Of a stretch of 64,000 nt of DNA, positions 9,438 through 17,474 are shown one piece after another. Made by a program: the position numbers and the translations under genes. The notes beneath the pieces were generated by a model. That model was not told the origin of the DNA, ran no database searches, and saw only the letters and a program-made list of their open reading frames with translations. Within the stretch, counting starts at the first letter, position 1. Each line of letters begins with the position of its first letter. This DNA is from Anaeromassilibacillus sp. An172 (GTDB lineage Bacteria > Bacillota > Clostridia > Oscillospirales > Acutalibacteraceae): NCBI RefSeq assembly GCF_002160515.1, contig NZ_NFKS01000011.1:1-64000 (forward strand), given 5' to 3'.

Positions 9438-10898
9438 TTGAATTTTTCTGAGGAGTTTTCAAACGTCTTGGCACAGTCAAACATCACCATTTATACCCTT
9501 GCAAAAACCACAGGTATAGACAGGCGTGCAATCTATCGACTTAAAGACGGAACTAAAAAACCTACATTTGAAGAATTTTCAAAAATTGTAAAGGCGTTGT
9601 CCATAACCAAAGAAACAGCGGACAGGCTATGGCGTGCCTATGAAATTTCAAGTGTCGGTGAAGAAAAGTTTTATAGCAGAGAGAGAACCAAAGAGTTTTT
9701 GGAAACCCTGAGCAGTATTTACGACAGCAAAAACGAAAATGTCGTAATGCTGACAAAAAGCGAAATCGATTTAACCGAAGAATCCACAACCCTGCAGGGA
9801 AAAACTAATATAAACAATTTTATCAGAAACGTCATGTCTCTGGAAAATGCTACAAACGGATTCATATATATTCAGTCGGATTTGTCTTTCGATTTCATTT
9901 TTGATGAGCTTGCATTTCAAATAAACTACAATCGTTCACTTGAAACCAAGATTTTTATTTCCCTTAAATCTCCGGAAAAGTCCGTTGAGAAGAACTTTTA
10001 CACAGACAGTATTCTGTCCATTTCTAAAATTTATCCGCTTTTGCTTATCGGAGAAAATTTAGAAGCCAAGTATGTAAAAGTAACTTCTAACAGCAACTCC
10101 CTTTTCCCCCACAACATAGTCACTTCACATTATCTTATCAGCATTTCACATGATAAAAAAAGTGCAATCATTACTAAGGCTAATAAAATAATACAATCAA
10201 CAAAACAGATTTTCTGCGATGTTTTTCCAAACGGAAAAAATTTCGTAACACGATTAAACCTTGACGAAAGCATTTTACATATTCTGGATTCTATGTTTAA
10301 ACAGAATAAAGCCAAGTCATTTACTTTGTATTCAATGGATTATGAACCATGCGTTACAGTTCTCACAGACCAGTATATCCTGGAAAGCTCCATAAACAAA
10401 GAAAATCCAAAGGCTGTAAAGCTGATTGAAATGTACAGCTCTATTTATTCTCAAAATCATGTAAACTTAATATCAAATTTCACCCTCGACGGATTGAGAA
10501 GTTTCTTGAATACCGGTATTCTTTTCGGTATACCAAAGGATTATTATACTCCGTTAAACGAGGAACTGAGAATCAGAATAATTAAAAATATGTGCGGCGC
10601 ATACAAAAAGGGCATATATACACCACATCTGATAAACAGCGCAAACTTTACTTTCCCAAAAAATTTCAGGTACAGTGGTTCCGGAACTATATACGATTAC
10701 TTTTTTATTACACTTACAGACAAAGACGATATGTTCAACACACTATCTTTGAACGAAAGCGGATTATCTATGCATTTTTACGATTTTGTTCAAAGTCTGC
10801 CGGAAACAAACCTGGTTTTCAGCACCGAAGAAAGTATGCAGATAATAGTTGATGAAACCGAAAAAATTCTCAACTGCAAACTTGATTTTGAAAAATAA
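9438..10898 (+). CDS. XRE-type HTH protein with large C-terminal domain of unknown function
   Basis: 486 residues from a TTG start (GGGG nine bases before). Residues ~1-65 form an XRE-like helix-turn-helix (IYTLAKTTGIDRRAIYRLKDG, recognition helix near 25-45). The remaining ~420 residues match no family I know; they contain repeated hydrophobic/charged stretches but no membrane segment or enzyme motif. The architecture suggests a DNA-binding regulator with a sensor-like domain. It has its own strong promoter, and the next gene is 78 bases away. No partner or target is evident. Confidence 0.7.
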   Translation: MNFSEEFSNVLAQSNITIYTLAKTTGIDRRAIYRLKDGTKKPTFEEFSKIVKALSITKETADRLWRAYEISSVGEEKFYSRERTKEFLETLSSIYDSKNENVVMLTKSEIDLTEESTTLQGKTNINNFIRNVMSLENATNGFIYIQSDLSFDFIFDELAFQINYNRSLETKIFISLKSPEKSVEKNFYTDSILSISKIYPLLLIGENLEAKYVKVTSNSNSLFPHNIVTSHYLISISHDKKSAIITKANKIIQSTKQIFCDVFPNGKNFVTRLNLDESILHILDSMFKQNKAKSFTLYSMDYEPCVTVLTDQYILESSINKENPKAVKLIEMYSSIYSQNHVNLISNFTLDGLRSFLNTGILFGIPKDYYTPLNEELRIRIIKNMCGAYKKGIYTPHLINSANFTFPKNFRYSGSGTIYDYFFITLTDKDDMFNTLSLNESGLSMHFYDFVQSLPETNLVFSTEESMQIIVDETEKILNCKLDFEK

Positions 10899-10975
10899 AA
10901 ATTATCAATTCATGAATATAAACAGATTATCATCCCATACTATGGTTGAACCAATAAATGTATGGAGGCTTTGAA

Positions 10976-11221
10976 ATGATAATTGACAAGATTGCCCTTG
11001 CACTTCTTATAATCGGAGGCATAAACTGGGGCAGTATCGGAATTTTTAACTTTGACATAGTCGGAAGCCTTTTCGGCGGACAGTCATCTGCAATCAGCAG
11101 AATTATCTTTGTTATAGTAGGTCTTTGCGCCGTGTGGTGCATATCCCTATTGTTCAGAGATAACGCCTTGTCCAGCGGAGATGATACCGACGATAACAAC
11201 AACGGCATATATACAGACTGA
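10976..11221 (+). CDS. DUF378 family small membrane protein
   Basis: 81 residues with two membrane helices. The segment ALLIIGGINWGSIGIFNFD, followed by a second helix with VGLCAVWCI, is the DUF378 (YuzA-like) signature. Function unknown. ATG 10976 is chosen because GGAGG lies seven bases before it. The acidic C-terminal tail (DDTDDNNNG) is probably cytoplasmic. Confidence 0.85.
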   Translation: MIIDKIALALLIIGGINWGSIGIFNFDIVGSLFGGQSSAISRIIFVIVGLCAVWCISLLFRDNALSSGDDTDDNNNGIYTD

Positions 11222-11235
11222 TAATTTTATTTACC

Positions 11236-11273
11236 AAAAACGGGAACAGCTAATACCTGTTCCCGTTTTCTTT
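11236..11273 (+). terminator. Terminator after the DUF378 gene
   Basis: A 13-bp stem, AAAACGGGAACAG with CTGTTCCCGTTTT, followed by a T-rich tract. Confidence 0.9.
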
Positions 11274-11281
11274 TATGTAAA

Positions 11282-11311
11282 GAAAAAAGACGATACATAA
11301 GTACCGTCTTT
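11282..11311 (-). terminator. Terminator after tRNA-Pro
   Basis: Minus-strand stem of 10 bp, AAGACGGTAC with GTATCGTCTT (one G-U), followed by a run of T, three bases past the tRNA. Confidence 0.85.
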
Positions 11312-11313
11312 AC

Positions 11314-11390
11314 TGGTCGAGGTGACAAGATTCGAACTTGCGACTCCATCGTCCCGAACGATGTGCGCTACCAAACTGCGCTACACCTCG
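11314..11390 (-). tRNA. tRNA-Pro (anticodon CGG)
   Basis: 77 bases with encoded CCA. Acceptor arms CGAGGTG/CACCTCG pair, D arm GTAGCGCAG...TTGGTAGCGC is typical of tRNA-Pro, and loop TTCGGGA gives anticodon CGG. Confidence 0.95.
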
Positions 11391-11395
11391 ATTTA

Positions 11396-11422
11396 AAAAC
11401 AGCCCCGAATAAGCTCGGGGCT
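11396..11422 (-). terminator. Terminator-like hairpin between tRNA-Gln and tRNA-Pro
   Basis: Stem AGCCCCGA/TCGGGGCT with a six-base loop and TTTTT on the minus strand. It may end part of the tRNA-Gln transcripts or act as a processing site. Confidence 0.7.
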
Positions 11423-11424
11423 GA

Positions 11425-11498
11425 TGGCTGCGGAACTAGGATTCGAACCCAGACAAACAGAGTCAGAGTCTGTCGTGCTACCCTTACACAATTCCGCA
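11425..11498 (-). tRNA. tRNA-Gln (anticodon CTG)
   Basis: 74 bases with encoded CCA. Acceptor arms TGCGGAA/TTCCGCA pair, and loop CTCTGAC gives anticodon CTG. Confidence 0.95.
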
Positions 11499-11513
11499 CT
11501 GACAACATAACCT

Positions 11514-11541
11514 ATTATACTCATTTATAGGGAAATGTCAA
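11514..11541 (-). promoter_or_regulatory. Sigma-A promoter for the tRNA-Gln/tRNA-Pro pair
   Basis: Minus strand TTGACA (11541-11536), 16-base spacer, TATAAT (11519-11514), 15 bases before the tRNA. Confidence 0.85.
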
Positions 11542-11664
11542 GCCTTTTTTCAAACTTTTTTTAATTTTTTTCAAAAAAATTTTTTCTTCCCTATTTCCAC
11601 TTCTTTTTTATATGTTTATTTCCGATAACTTGTCTATTTTGGTATTTTAGGAAATTTTTTCACA

Positions 11665-11715
11665 GGCACGAAAAATATACAAGTATGATACAAATATGTA
11701 TTATTATAGTATAAT
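11665..11715 (+). promoter_or_regulatory. Two-component operon promoter with phased GATAC-like boxes
   Basis: A -10 box TATAAT lies at 11710-11715. In the -35 position, 17 bases upstream, is GATACA (11687-11692) rather than TTGACA. Related boxes sit at 11-bp steps: GGCAC 11665, TATAC 11676, GATAC 11687. The same box and spacing recur before the FemX-type gene at 14720. This layout fits autoregulation by the OmpR-type regulator encoded just downstream, bound as a direct-repeat array overlapping -35; that is inference. Confidence 0.55.
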
Positions 11716-11747
11716 AACATAAGAACCTATTTAAAGGGGGAAAGAAA

Positions 11748-12410
11748 ATGATTAACATACTTGTTGCAGAAGACGAATTTTACATTTCTAATCTTATAAA
11801 AATAAGCCTGACCCAGGCTGGATATAACTGTATAACAGCGGAAGACGGAGAAGAAGCATTAAAACTGGTTGAAAAGGAAGATTTTGACCTTGCTCTCCTT
11901 GACATAATGATGCCCAAAATAAACGGATATGAACTTCTTGAGTTCATAAGAGCTTATAAAATCCCCGTAATATTTATCACAGCAAAAAGCAGTGTTTCAG
12001 ATAAAGTAAAAGGTTTAAAACAGGGCGCAGAGGATTACATAACAAAGCCTTTTGACACATCGGAGCTTTTAGCAAGAGTAGAGGTTGTTCTAAGACGCTT
12101 TAACAAAAATATCAGCACCTTAATTGTAGACGACATTGAGATTGATTTAAACTCAAGAACCGTAAAGAAAAACGGTGTTGTAATATCTCTCACCCTTAAG
12201 GAATACGAGCTTCTGGTTCTTTTTCTGAGAAATAAAAATATTGCCCTTTACAGGGAAACCATATACGAACGTGTTTGGCATGAAAATTTTATGGGCGACA
12301 CTCGCACCGTTGACCTTCATGTTCAAAGGCTTAGAAAAAAGATGCATCTTGAAAACAGGATAGTGTCTGTTTATAAAGTTGGATACAGATATGAGGAGCT
12401 GAAACGATGA
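11748..12410 (+). CDS. OmpR/PhoB-family response regulator
   Basis: 220 residues. Residues 1-115 are a receiver domain: acidic pocket EDE near residue 8, phospho-acceptor Asp near 53 in LLDIMMP, switch Thr in FITAK and Lys in ITKPF. Residues ~125-218 are a winged-helix DNA-binding domain (LTLKEYELLVLFLRN; TVDLHVQRLRKK). It overlaps the kinase start by four bases (ATGA), so the two are translationally coupled and form a cognate pair. Its likely targets are the GATAC arrays at 11665 and 14633. Confidence 0.95.
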   Translation: MINILVAEDEFYISNLIKISLTQAGYNCITAEDGEEALKLVEKEDFDLALLDIMMPKINGYELLEFIRAYKIPVIFITAKSSVSDKVKGLKQGAEDYITKPFDTSELLARVEVVLRRFNKNISTLIVDDIEIDLNSRTVKKNGVVISLTLKEYELLVLFLRNKNIALYRETIYERVWHENFMGDTRTVDLHVQRLRKKMHLENRIVSVYKVGYRYEELKR

Positions 12411-13837
12411 AACTCAAGTGGAGAATTTTTCTGGTAACATACCTTGTACTTATTGTAGCTTATGGAATTTTCACCTCTGTGATTATGTCCTCCTGGCTTG
12501 ACAGTATGAAATCCGCAGAAGTAAACAGCGTTATCCAACAAAACACAAACACCGCAAAGCTTTTTCATGCCTACTATCTTGTAAATCCCACCACCTCGGA
12601 TTTTGACAGCTATTTTGAAAAATTCAAATCCTTTACAAATTTTAATGATATGTACACGGAACTTTCGACCGGTGACAAATATTTATATGTTTCTTTTTAC
12701 GGAGCGGAGTTTTCAGGCATTATGTCAAACACACAGCAGGTGGCTGTGTATAACGCCGGAACACCCAATCAAATCTATGTAACGGCAGTTACTAATATTT
12801 CCGAGATGGGACAAAACATATTTATTGAAACAACCAAGTATATATCCCCTATTTTTACTGAGTATTCAAATCACGTTAAAAAAATTCAAATATGGTCTGC
12901 GGCAATTCTTGCTGTAAGTACCGTTTTTATTCTGATTACAGTTCATTTTATCTCAAAGCCTTTAAACAAGCTCACCAGTCTTTCCGCTAAAATTGCTAAG
13001 GGCGACATAACGGAAAGAATAAAGCTCAACCGTTTTGAAAAGAGCATTAAGGAAATAGATATGCTTGCAGACAGCTTTAATAACATGGCTGAATGCAACG
13101 AAAAATATATTTCCCAGCTTAAAGAGGAATACAAAAAACAGGAAGAATTTACGGGAAGCTTTACTCACGAGCTTAAAACTCCTTTGACAACCATAATCGG
13201 TTATTCAGACCTTTTAAGAACCTACGACCTGCCTCAAAATGAAAGAAGAATGTACGCAGAATACATATATAAAGAGGGAAAAAGACTTGAGTCATTATCC
13301 ATACATCTTTTAAATCTCCTTGTTATGAACAATCAAAGCTTTACTTTAAGCGAGGTTAAAACAGAGGTGCTGGCATATGATTTAAAATCTGCCACAGCTT
13401 TTCTTCCACAAAAATACGGCGTAAGCCTTGATTTTTATTTAGAAAAAGACAGTGTAATCTGTGAACCGTCGCTGCTGAAAACCTTGATTATAAATCTTAT
13501 GGACAACGGATGCAAAGCTTCGGAAAAAGGCAGCCGTGTAACGGTTGTGGGCAAAAGAGAACAGGGATTTTATGTAATTCAGGTCATTGACCACGGAATG
13601 GGTATTCCGGAAGATGAAATAAAGAAAATTACAGAACCCTTTTACATGGTGGATAAATCACGTGCCCGAAAACAAGGGGGAACCGGCTTAGGACTTGCTC
13701 TGTGCAGTAAAATAGCCCTTATACACGGCACAAGCCTTGAAATAACAAGTCAATTAGGAAAAGGCACAACCGTAAGCTTTAAATTAAAAAGAGCGGAGAC
13801 AAGCAACGAAACGGGGGCTAAAAATGATGAAGCTTGA
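12407..13837 (+). CDS. Membrane sensor histidine kinase
   Basis: 476 residues. Membrane helices at ~7-27 and ~165-187 flank an external sensor region of about 135 residues that I do not recognise. A HAMP linker follows (~188-240; NKLTSLSAKIAKGDITERI). The H box FTHELKTPLTT puts the phosphorylated His near residue 254. ATP-binding motifs are complete: N box INLMDNGCK (~363), DHGMGIPEDE (~395), GGTGLGLAL (~424). It should phosphorylate the regulator encoded immediately upstream. Signal unknown; the linked FemX-type gene suggests cell-wall state. Confidence 0.93.
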   Translation: MKLKWRIFLVTYLVLIVAYGIFTSVIMSSWLDSMKSAEVNSVIQQNTNTAKLFHAYYLVNPTTSDFDSYFEKFKSFTNFNDMYTELSTGDKYLYVSFYGAEFSGIMSNTQQVAVYNAGTPNQIYVTAVTNISEMGQNIFIETTKYISPIFTEYSNHVKKIQIWSAAILAVSTVFILITVHFISKPLNKLTSLSAKIAKGDITERIKLNRFEKSIKEIDMLADSFNNMAECNEKYISQLKEEYKKQEEFTGSFTHELKTPLTTIIGYSDLLRTYDLPQNERRMYAEYIYKEGKRLESLSIHLLNLLVMNNQSFTLSEVKTEVLAYDLKSATAFLPQKYGVSLDFYLEKDSVICEPSLLKTLIINLMDNGCKASEKGSRVTVVGKREQGFYVIQVIDHGMGIPEDEIKKITEPFYMVDKSRARKQGGTGLGLALCSKIALIHGTSLEITSQLGKGTTVSFKLKRAETSNETGAKNDEA

Positions 13838-14600
13838 AAAACAAATCTCCCAAAATCATTCAAAAGCAAAAAGAATCATATTTCGCATAGCTCTTGTGAC
13901 CGTACTTGTCTGCGCAACAGTTTTTATAATAAATCTTCCTCAAAAGATACAAAATGATTACATTAAATCTCTTCCAGAAAACTCCCAATATGAAGTTTCT
14001 GTAGGAAACGAAATTGAGGCAAAGTCAATGGATGAAATAAATAAATATTTAATGTCTTTTGAAAGGACGAACTCACAGAGCAATACAGTTGTCATAAGTG
14101 ATGATATAAAAAATGAAATACTAAAAAAATCACAAACTGCCCTTAGAGGACTTCAATTAGAGTTCAACGGAGCAACATCCTCATATTTAGATGTAATAAG
14201 AGATACTTCCAAAAAACTTTCCTCTTATAACGAATCATATATAGATTCCGGAGAAATTGAAATAACTGCGGACATAATCACTACAGACTGTTACAATCAG
14301 GATAACAATATTACCACCGTATTTTTTTATCAGGTAACCATTACAGTTGAATATCCACAATGGGAACAGTATTGTTTTTGTTTCAGTCCAGATTTGAAAA
14401 ATATTTTTTCTTTCTATTATATGAATAACAATACCATGGGAAATATTCTTTCTAATTATACAGATGAATCTGGCTGGTATGAATACAGTACAGACGGAAA
14501 CTATTTGAAAATCAACGAATTATTCCTATCGTATTTGAATAAAAACAGTAACGAATATGACAGTGAATATATCACTGATACTCCCGGAGAATATTATTAA
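13827..14600 (+). CDS. Membrane-anchored protein of unknown function, third gene of the two-component operon
   Basis: 257 residues; a basic N-terminus, one membrane helix at ~17-37, then about 220 external residues rich in Asn, Ser, Thr and Tyr. No family recognised. It overlaps the kinase gene end by 11 bases, so it is coupled to the kinase and may modulate it or carry out the response. ATG 13824 immediately before is equally possible (MMKLEK). Confidence 0.65.
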   Translation: MKLEKQISQNHSKAKRIIFRIALVTVLVCATVFIINLPQKIQNDYIKSLPENSQYEVSVGNEIEAKSMDEINKYLMSFERTNSQSNTVVISDDIKNEILKKSQTALRGLQLEFNGATSSYLDVIRDTSKKLSSYNESYIDSGEIEITADIITTDCYNQDNNITTVFFYQVTITVEYPQWEQYCFCFSPDLKNIFSFYYMNNNTMGNILSNYTDESGWYEYSTDGNYLKINELFLSYLNKNSNEYDSEYITDTPGEYY

Positions 14601-14632
14601 ACAAATTATAGTAATTAAAATGTTACATAAAG

Positions 14633-14670
14633 GATACCTTTCTGATACCATATAGATACCACTATGATAC
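14633..14670 (+). promoter_or_regulatory. Array of four GATAC boxes at exact 11-bp spacing
   Basis: GATAC begins at 14633, 14644, 14655 and 14666 (the first three are GATACC), with a weaker GTTAC at 14622. The 11-bp period places all boxes on one face of the helix, as for cooperatively binding OmpR-family regulators. AT-rich -10 candidates lie near 14676-14699. The array sits between the two-component operon and the FemX-type gene. Regulation of that gene by the adjacent regulator is inference. Confidence 0.65.
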
Positions 14671-14719
14671 AAAACTATTATAAAATTTATCTGTATTAAA
14701 TGATACGGAGCGAATTTAT

Positions 14720-15787
14720 ATGTATTACAGTGATTATTATTCTGATATAAAATATGTTTTTCAAGCAGACGCTAAAGAGAAAACACCTTTTTTCTCCTAT
14801 GATTTTGAAAGGTTTTCCTCTCAATATAAAGAGTCAAGCAGTTTTACCCAGTCCCTTATGTGGACTAAGGTAAAAGACTGGTGGGATTATGACACTATAG
14901 TTATTGAGGACAAGGGCAAGAACACAGTTTGTCAGTGTCTTGTGCTGATTAAAAAACTGCCGTTTCTCCCCTTCACTTTTCTTTATGCCCCCAGAGGACC
15001 GCTGTGCGATTTTAGCGACAAAGAGACCCTTGAACAGTTTTCTAAAGAAGTGAAAAAGCTTTGCAAAAAACACAGAGCATTTTTATTCAAAGCCGACCCA
15101 TACATCGACGAAAATGACGATGAAGCCATTGGAAATCTCACAGAGCTGGGATTTATTTACAACAAAAACAAGTCGGAGGATGAAACCGTACAGTGTAAAA
15201 GTTATTATCTTTTAAATATTGAAAACAAAACCGAAGATGAGGTTTTTGCAGGTTTTCATTCCAAATGGAGATATAACATAAGGCTTGCAATTAAAAAAGG
15301 CGTTGACTGCCGTTTTTACGGAAAAGAAAAGCTCAAGGATTTTTGTATGCTTATGGAGGAAACAGGAAAACGTGACGGCTTCTGCACAAGGAGTATGGAA
15401 TATTTTGAAAAAATAATGAACGCTTTCGGTGAGCATTGCAGGCTTTATATGTGCTATAAAGATGATATTCCTCTTTCCGGAGCCATTGCAATAAACTATG
15501 GCGGAAAAACCGCCTATGTTTATGGAGCTTCCTCAAATCAGCACAGAGAGCTCATGCCAAACTATCTTATGCAATGGACTATGATAAAATGGGCCATTGA
15601 AACAGGATGTATAATATACGATTTTCAGGGTATTCCACACTTCGACGATGAAAATCATCCCAACTATGGTGTATACAGGTTTAAAAAGGGATTTAACGGT
15701 TATGTTAAGAGATATGCAGGGGAATTTGATTTTGTGGCAAACCCGCTGATATACAGGTTTGCAAAATTATTCAAGAATAATCTTTAA
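14720..15787 (+). CDS. FemAB/FemX-family peptidoglycan interpeptide bridge aminoacyltransferase
   Basis: 355 residues, usual for the single-chain Fem family. Two GNAT-like halves are visible; the C-terminal segment with YDFQGIPHFDDENHPNYGVY and FKKGFNG is the diagnostic Fem block. Members use aminoacyl-tRNA to add amino acids to the peptide stem of lipid II in the cytoplasm. The donor amino acid cannot be told from sequence. The start ATG 14720 has GGAG 11 bases upstream. Its phased operator array suggests control by the upstream two-component system, so it may belong to an inducible cell-wall response. Confidence 0.88.
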   Translation: MYYSDYYSDIKYVFQADAKEKTPFFSYDFERFSSQYKESSSFTQSLMWTKVKDWWDYDTIVIEDKGKNTVCQCLVLIKKLPFLPFTFLYAPRGPLCDFSDKETLEQFSKEVKKLCKKHRAFLFKADPYIDENDDEAIGNLTELGFIYNKNKSEDETVQCKSYYLLNIENKTEDEVFAGFHSKWRYNIRLAIKKGVDCRFYGKEKLKDFCMLMEETGKRDGFCTRSMEYFEKIMNAFGEHCRLYMCYKDDIPLSGAIAINYGGKTAYVYGASSNQHRELMPNYLMQWTMIKWAIETGCIIYDFQGIPHFDDENHPNYGVYRFKKGFNGYVKRYAGEFDFVANPLIYRFAKLFKNNL

Positions 15788-15806
15788 ACTCTCTATATAC
15801 TTATCG

Positions 15807-15850
15807 AAAAAAGACAAGCGTCGGCGATATGCTCAACGCTTGTCTTTTTT
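15807..15850. terminator. Bidirectional terminator between the FemX-type gene and cca
   Basis: Stem AAAGACAAGCGT/ACGCTTGTCTTT with a 14-base loop, A-rich on one side and T-rich on the other, serving both convergent genes. It overlaps the last two bases of the cca stop. Confidence 0.85.
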
Positions 15851-17222
15851 AATTGTTTAAAATATATTCCTGTGCTGTTTCGATAAGTATACCCTTTTCG
15901 TTGGGTATTTCTTCTTCAATAACCTTATTTAAAAGGGAGTTTAAAATATCCCCTATCTTTTTTCCGTCGGTCACGCCTGAGGAAATGAGGTCTTTTCCGT
16001 TTATGTTTAAGTCCCTTACTCGGTAACATTCACCGTTTCTTACAACCTCATACAAAAGCTCGGAGGCTGAAAGGGCCGCCAAATATCTTTTCTTTATTTC
16101 ATAAACATTTATTCCACGGTATATGCATTTCCAGAAATCAAAGAGCAAAAACGTCTTTTCATAGCCCAGCTTGTTCAAAAGCTTTTTTACAGCCGGTTTG
16201 CTTTCCGGCACTTCAAGGCTTCTGTTTTTGATAAGGCACACCGCAATATCAGACACAGAGTTTGAACAGCGAAGCCTTTCAAAAATTCTTTCGGCAACAG
16301 CTGCACAGAGAGTTTCAAAGCCGCAGTCTGTAAGCTTATTTATCTCAACAACCGGACTTCCCAGGCAATGAAAAAGTATTGCGCCTCTCAAAGCGTATTC
16401 GTGGTTTTTCTCCTGATAGCTTTGAACATAACCAAGAGCGGTGGCGCAGTACTGCCACAATGTTCTCTCCTTTATTTCTCCCTTATAATCACGGTATTTT
16501 ATCTTTGTATTGATAAGGGGTTTTATCTCTGGAAGAATAACCAGAAAGATATCCTTGTATCTTCTCAAAACATATTTAGCGTCTTTTCCGCAGATGAGCT
16601 TGAAAAACTCTGAGGATATTCTCTCGGCTGAAATTTTTTTAAGCCCTGCTGCATTTTCTCTCATGCCTGCGGCGGTTTCAGGTTCTATTGAAAATCCAAG
16701 AGTGGAAGAAAAGCGCAGACATCTTAAAATTCTCAAAGCGTCCTCAGAAAATCTCTCACGGCTGTTTCCGACACATCTTATTGTTTTATACTGCAAATCA
16801 CACTGTCCGTGGAAAAAATCTACAAGTCCGTCTTTTCTATTATACGCCATTGCATTTATGGTAAAGTCACGGCGTTTTAAATCCTCTTTTAAGTCGGAAA
16901 CAAACTCCACCTTGTCAGGGTGGCGCATATCTTCATAGCCTGATTCACTGCGGAAGGTTGTGGTTTCGTATACTTTTTTATTTATAACTATTCCCACGGT
17001 TCCGTGCTGGATTCCTATATCCACCGTTTCCATATCTGAAAAAATCTCTTTGGTTTTTTGGGGCGGAGCATTTGTGGTTAAGTCCCAGTCCTGAGGATTT
17101 TTACCCATAAGGCTGTCCCTTACACATCCGCCGACTGCATAGCAGTCGTATCCCTTTGAATAAAGGGTATCTATTATATATTCCACCTCCACCGGAAGAT
17201 GGATTTTTATATTATTTTCCAT
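15849..17222 (-). CDS. cca: CCA tRNA nucleotidyltransferase
   Basis: 457 residues. The nucleotidyltransferase head is clear: AVGGCVRDSLMG, then DWDLTTNA with the two metal-binding Asp, then RRDFTINAMAY and the RFSEDALRILRCLRF neck motif. A long C-terminal region follows, as in class II CCA enzymes with extra body and tail domains. It adds or repairs the CCA end of tRNAs; poly(A) polymerase activity in this superfamily cannot be excluded. RBS AAGAGGA before ATG 17222. The tRNAs in this window already encode CCA, so repair is the likelier role for those. Confidence 0.92.
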   Translation of the reverse strand: MENNIKIHLPVEVEYIIDTLYSKGYDCYAVGGCVRDSLMGKNPQDWDLTTNAPPQKTKEIFSDMETVDIGIQHGTVGIVINKKVYETTTFRSESGYEDMRHPDKVEFVSDLKEDLKRRDFTINAMAYNRKDGLVDFFHGQCDLQYKTIRCVGNSRERFSEDALRILRCLRFSSTLGFSIEPETAAGMRENAAGLKKISAERISSEFFKLICGKDAKYVLRRYKDIFLVILPEIKPLINTKIKYRDYKGEIKERTLWQYCATALGYVQSYQEKNHEYALRGAILFHCLGSPVVEINKLTDCGFETLCAAVAERIFERLRCSNSVSDIAVCLIKNRSLEVPESKPAVKKLLNKLGYEKTFLLFDFWKCIYRGINVYEIKKRYLAALSASELLYEVVRNGECYRVRDLNINGKDLISSGVTDGKKIGDILNSLLNKVIEEEIPNEKGILIETAQEYILNN

Positions 17223-17381
17223 AACATCCTCTTGTATAATTTCATGTAATATTTTTATATTTAATTATACCACAAAACAATACTCACAATAAAGAGGTAA
17301 CGGAATAGTTTTATATTGTAGCTAATATTTTTTACTTTAAAAATGCTAAAAAATTTATTGTATTTTTCTTTTAGGTTTCTA

Positions 17382-17410
17382 TTGACAAATGCTTTTTCAA
17401 ATTATAAAAT
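17382..17410 (+). promoter_or_regulatory. Sigma-A promoter of the uracil permease gene
   Basis: TTGACA 17382-17387, 17-base spacer, TAAAAT 17405-17410. The ~55-base leader that follows holds GTTTC and GAAAC arms that can pair (about 17430-17465). No PyrR-type attenuator is recognisable. Confidence 0.75.
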
Positions 17411-17474
17411 TTAAAGAATGTGTGTTTGAGTTTCCCGAGAACCGCATGAATTTTTATAGAAACGGAATGATGGT

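Noticed and set aside
11665-14600. VanRS/van-type glycopeptide resistance system
   Set aside because: A two-component system plus FemX-type gene near each other is suggestive, but no vanH/A/X/Y/Z-like gene is present, so the name is not justified.
17411-17474. PyrR attenuator or purine riboswitch before the permease gene
   Set aside because: The leader is too short, lacks the PyrR-binding loop sequence and the purine aptamer core.
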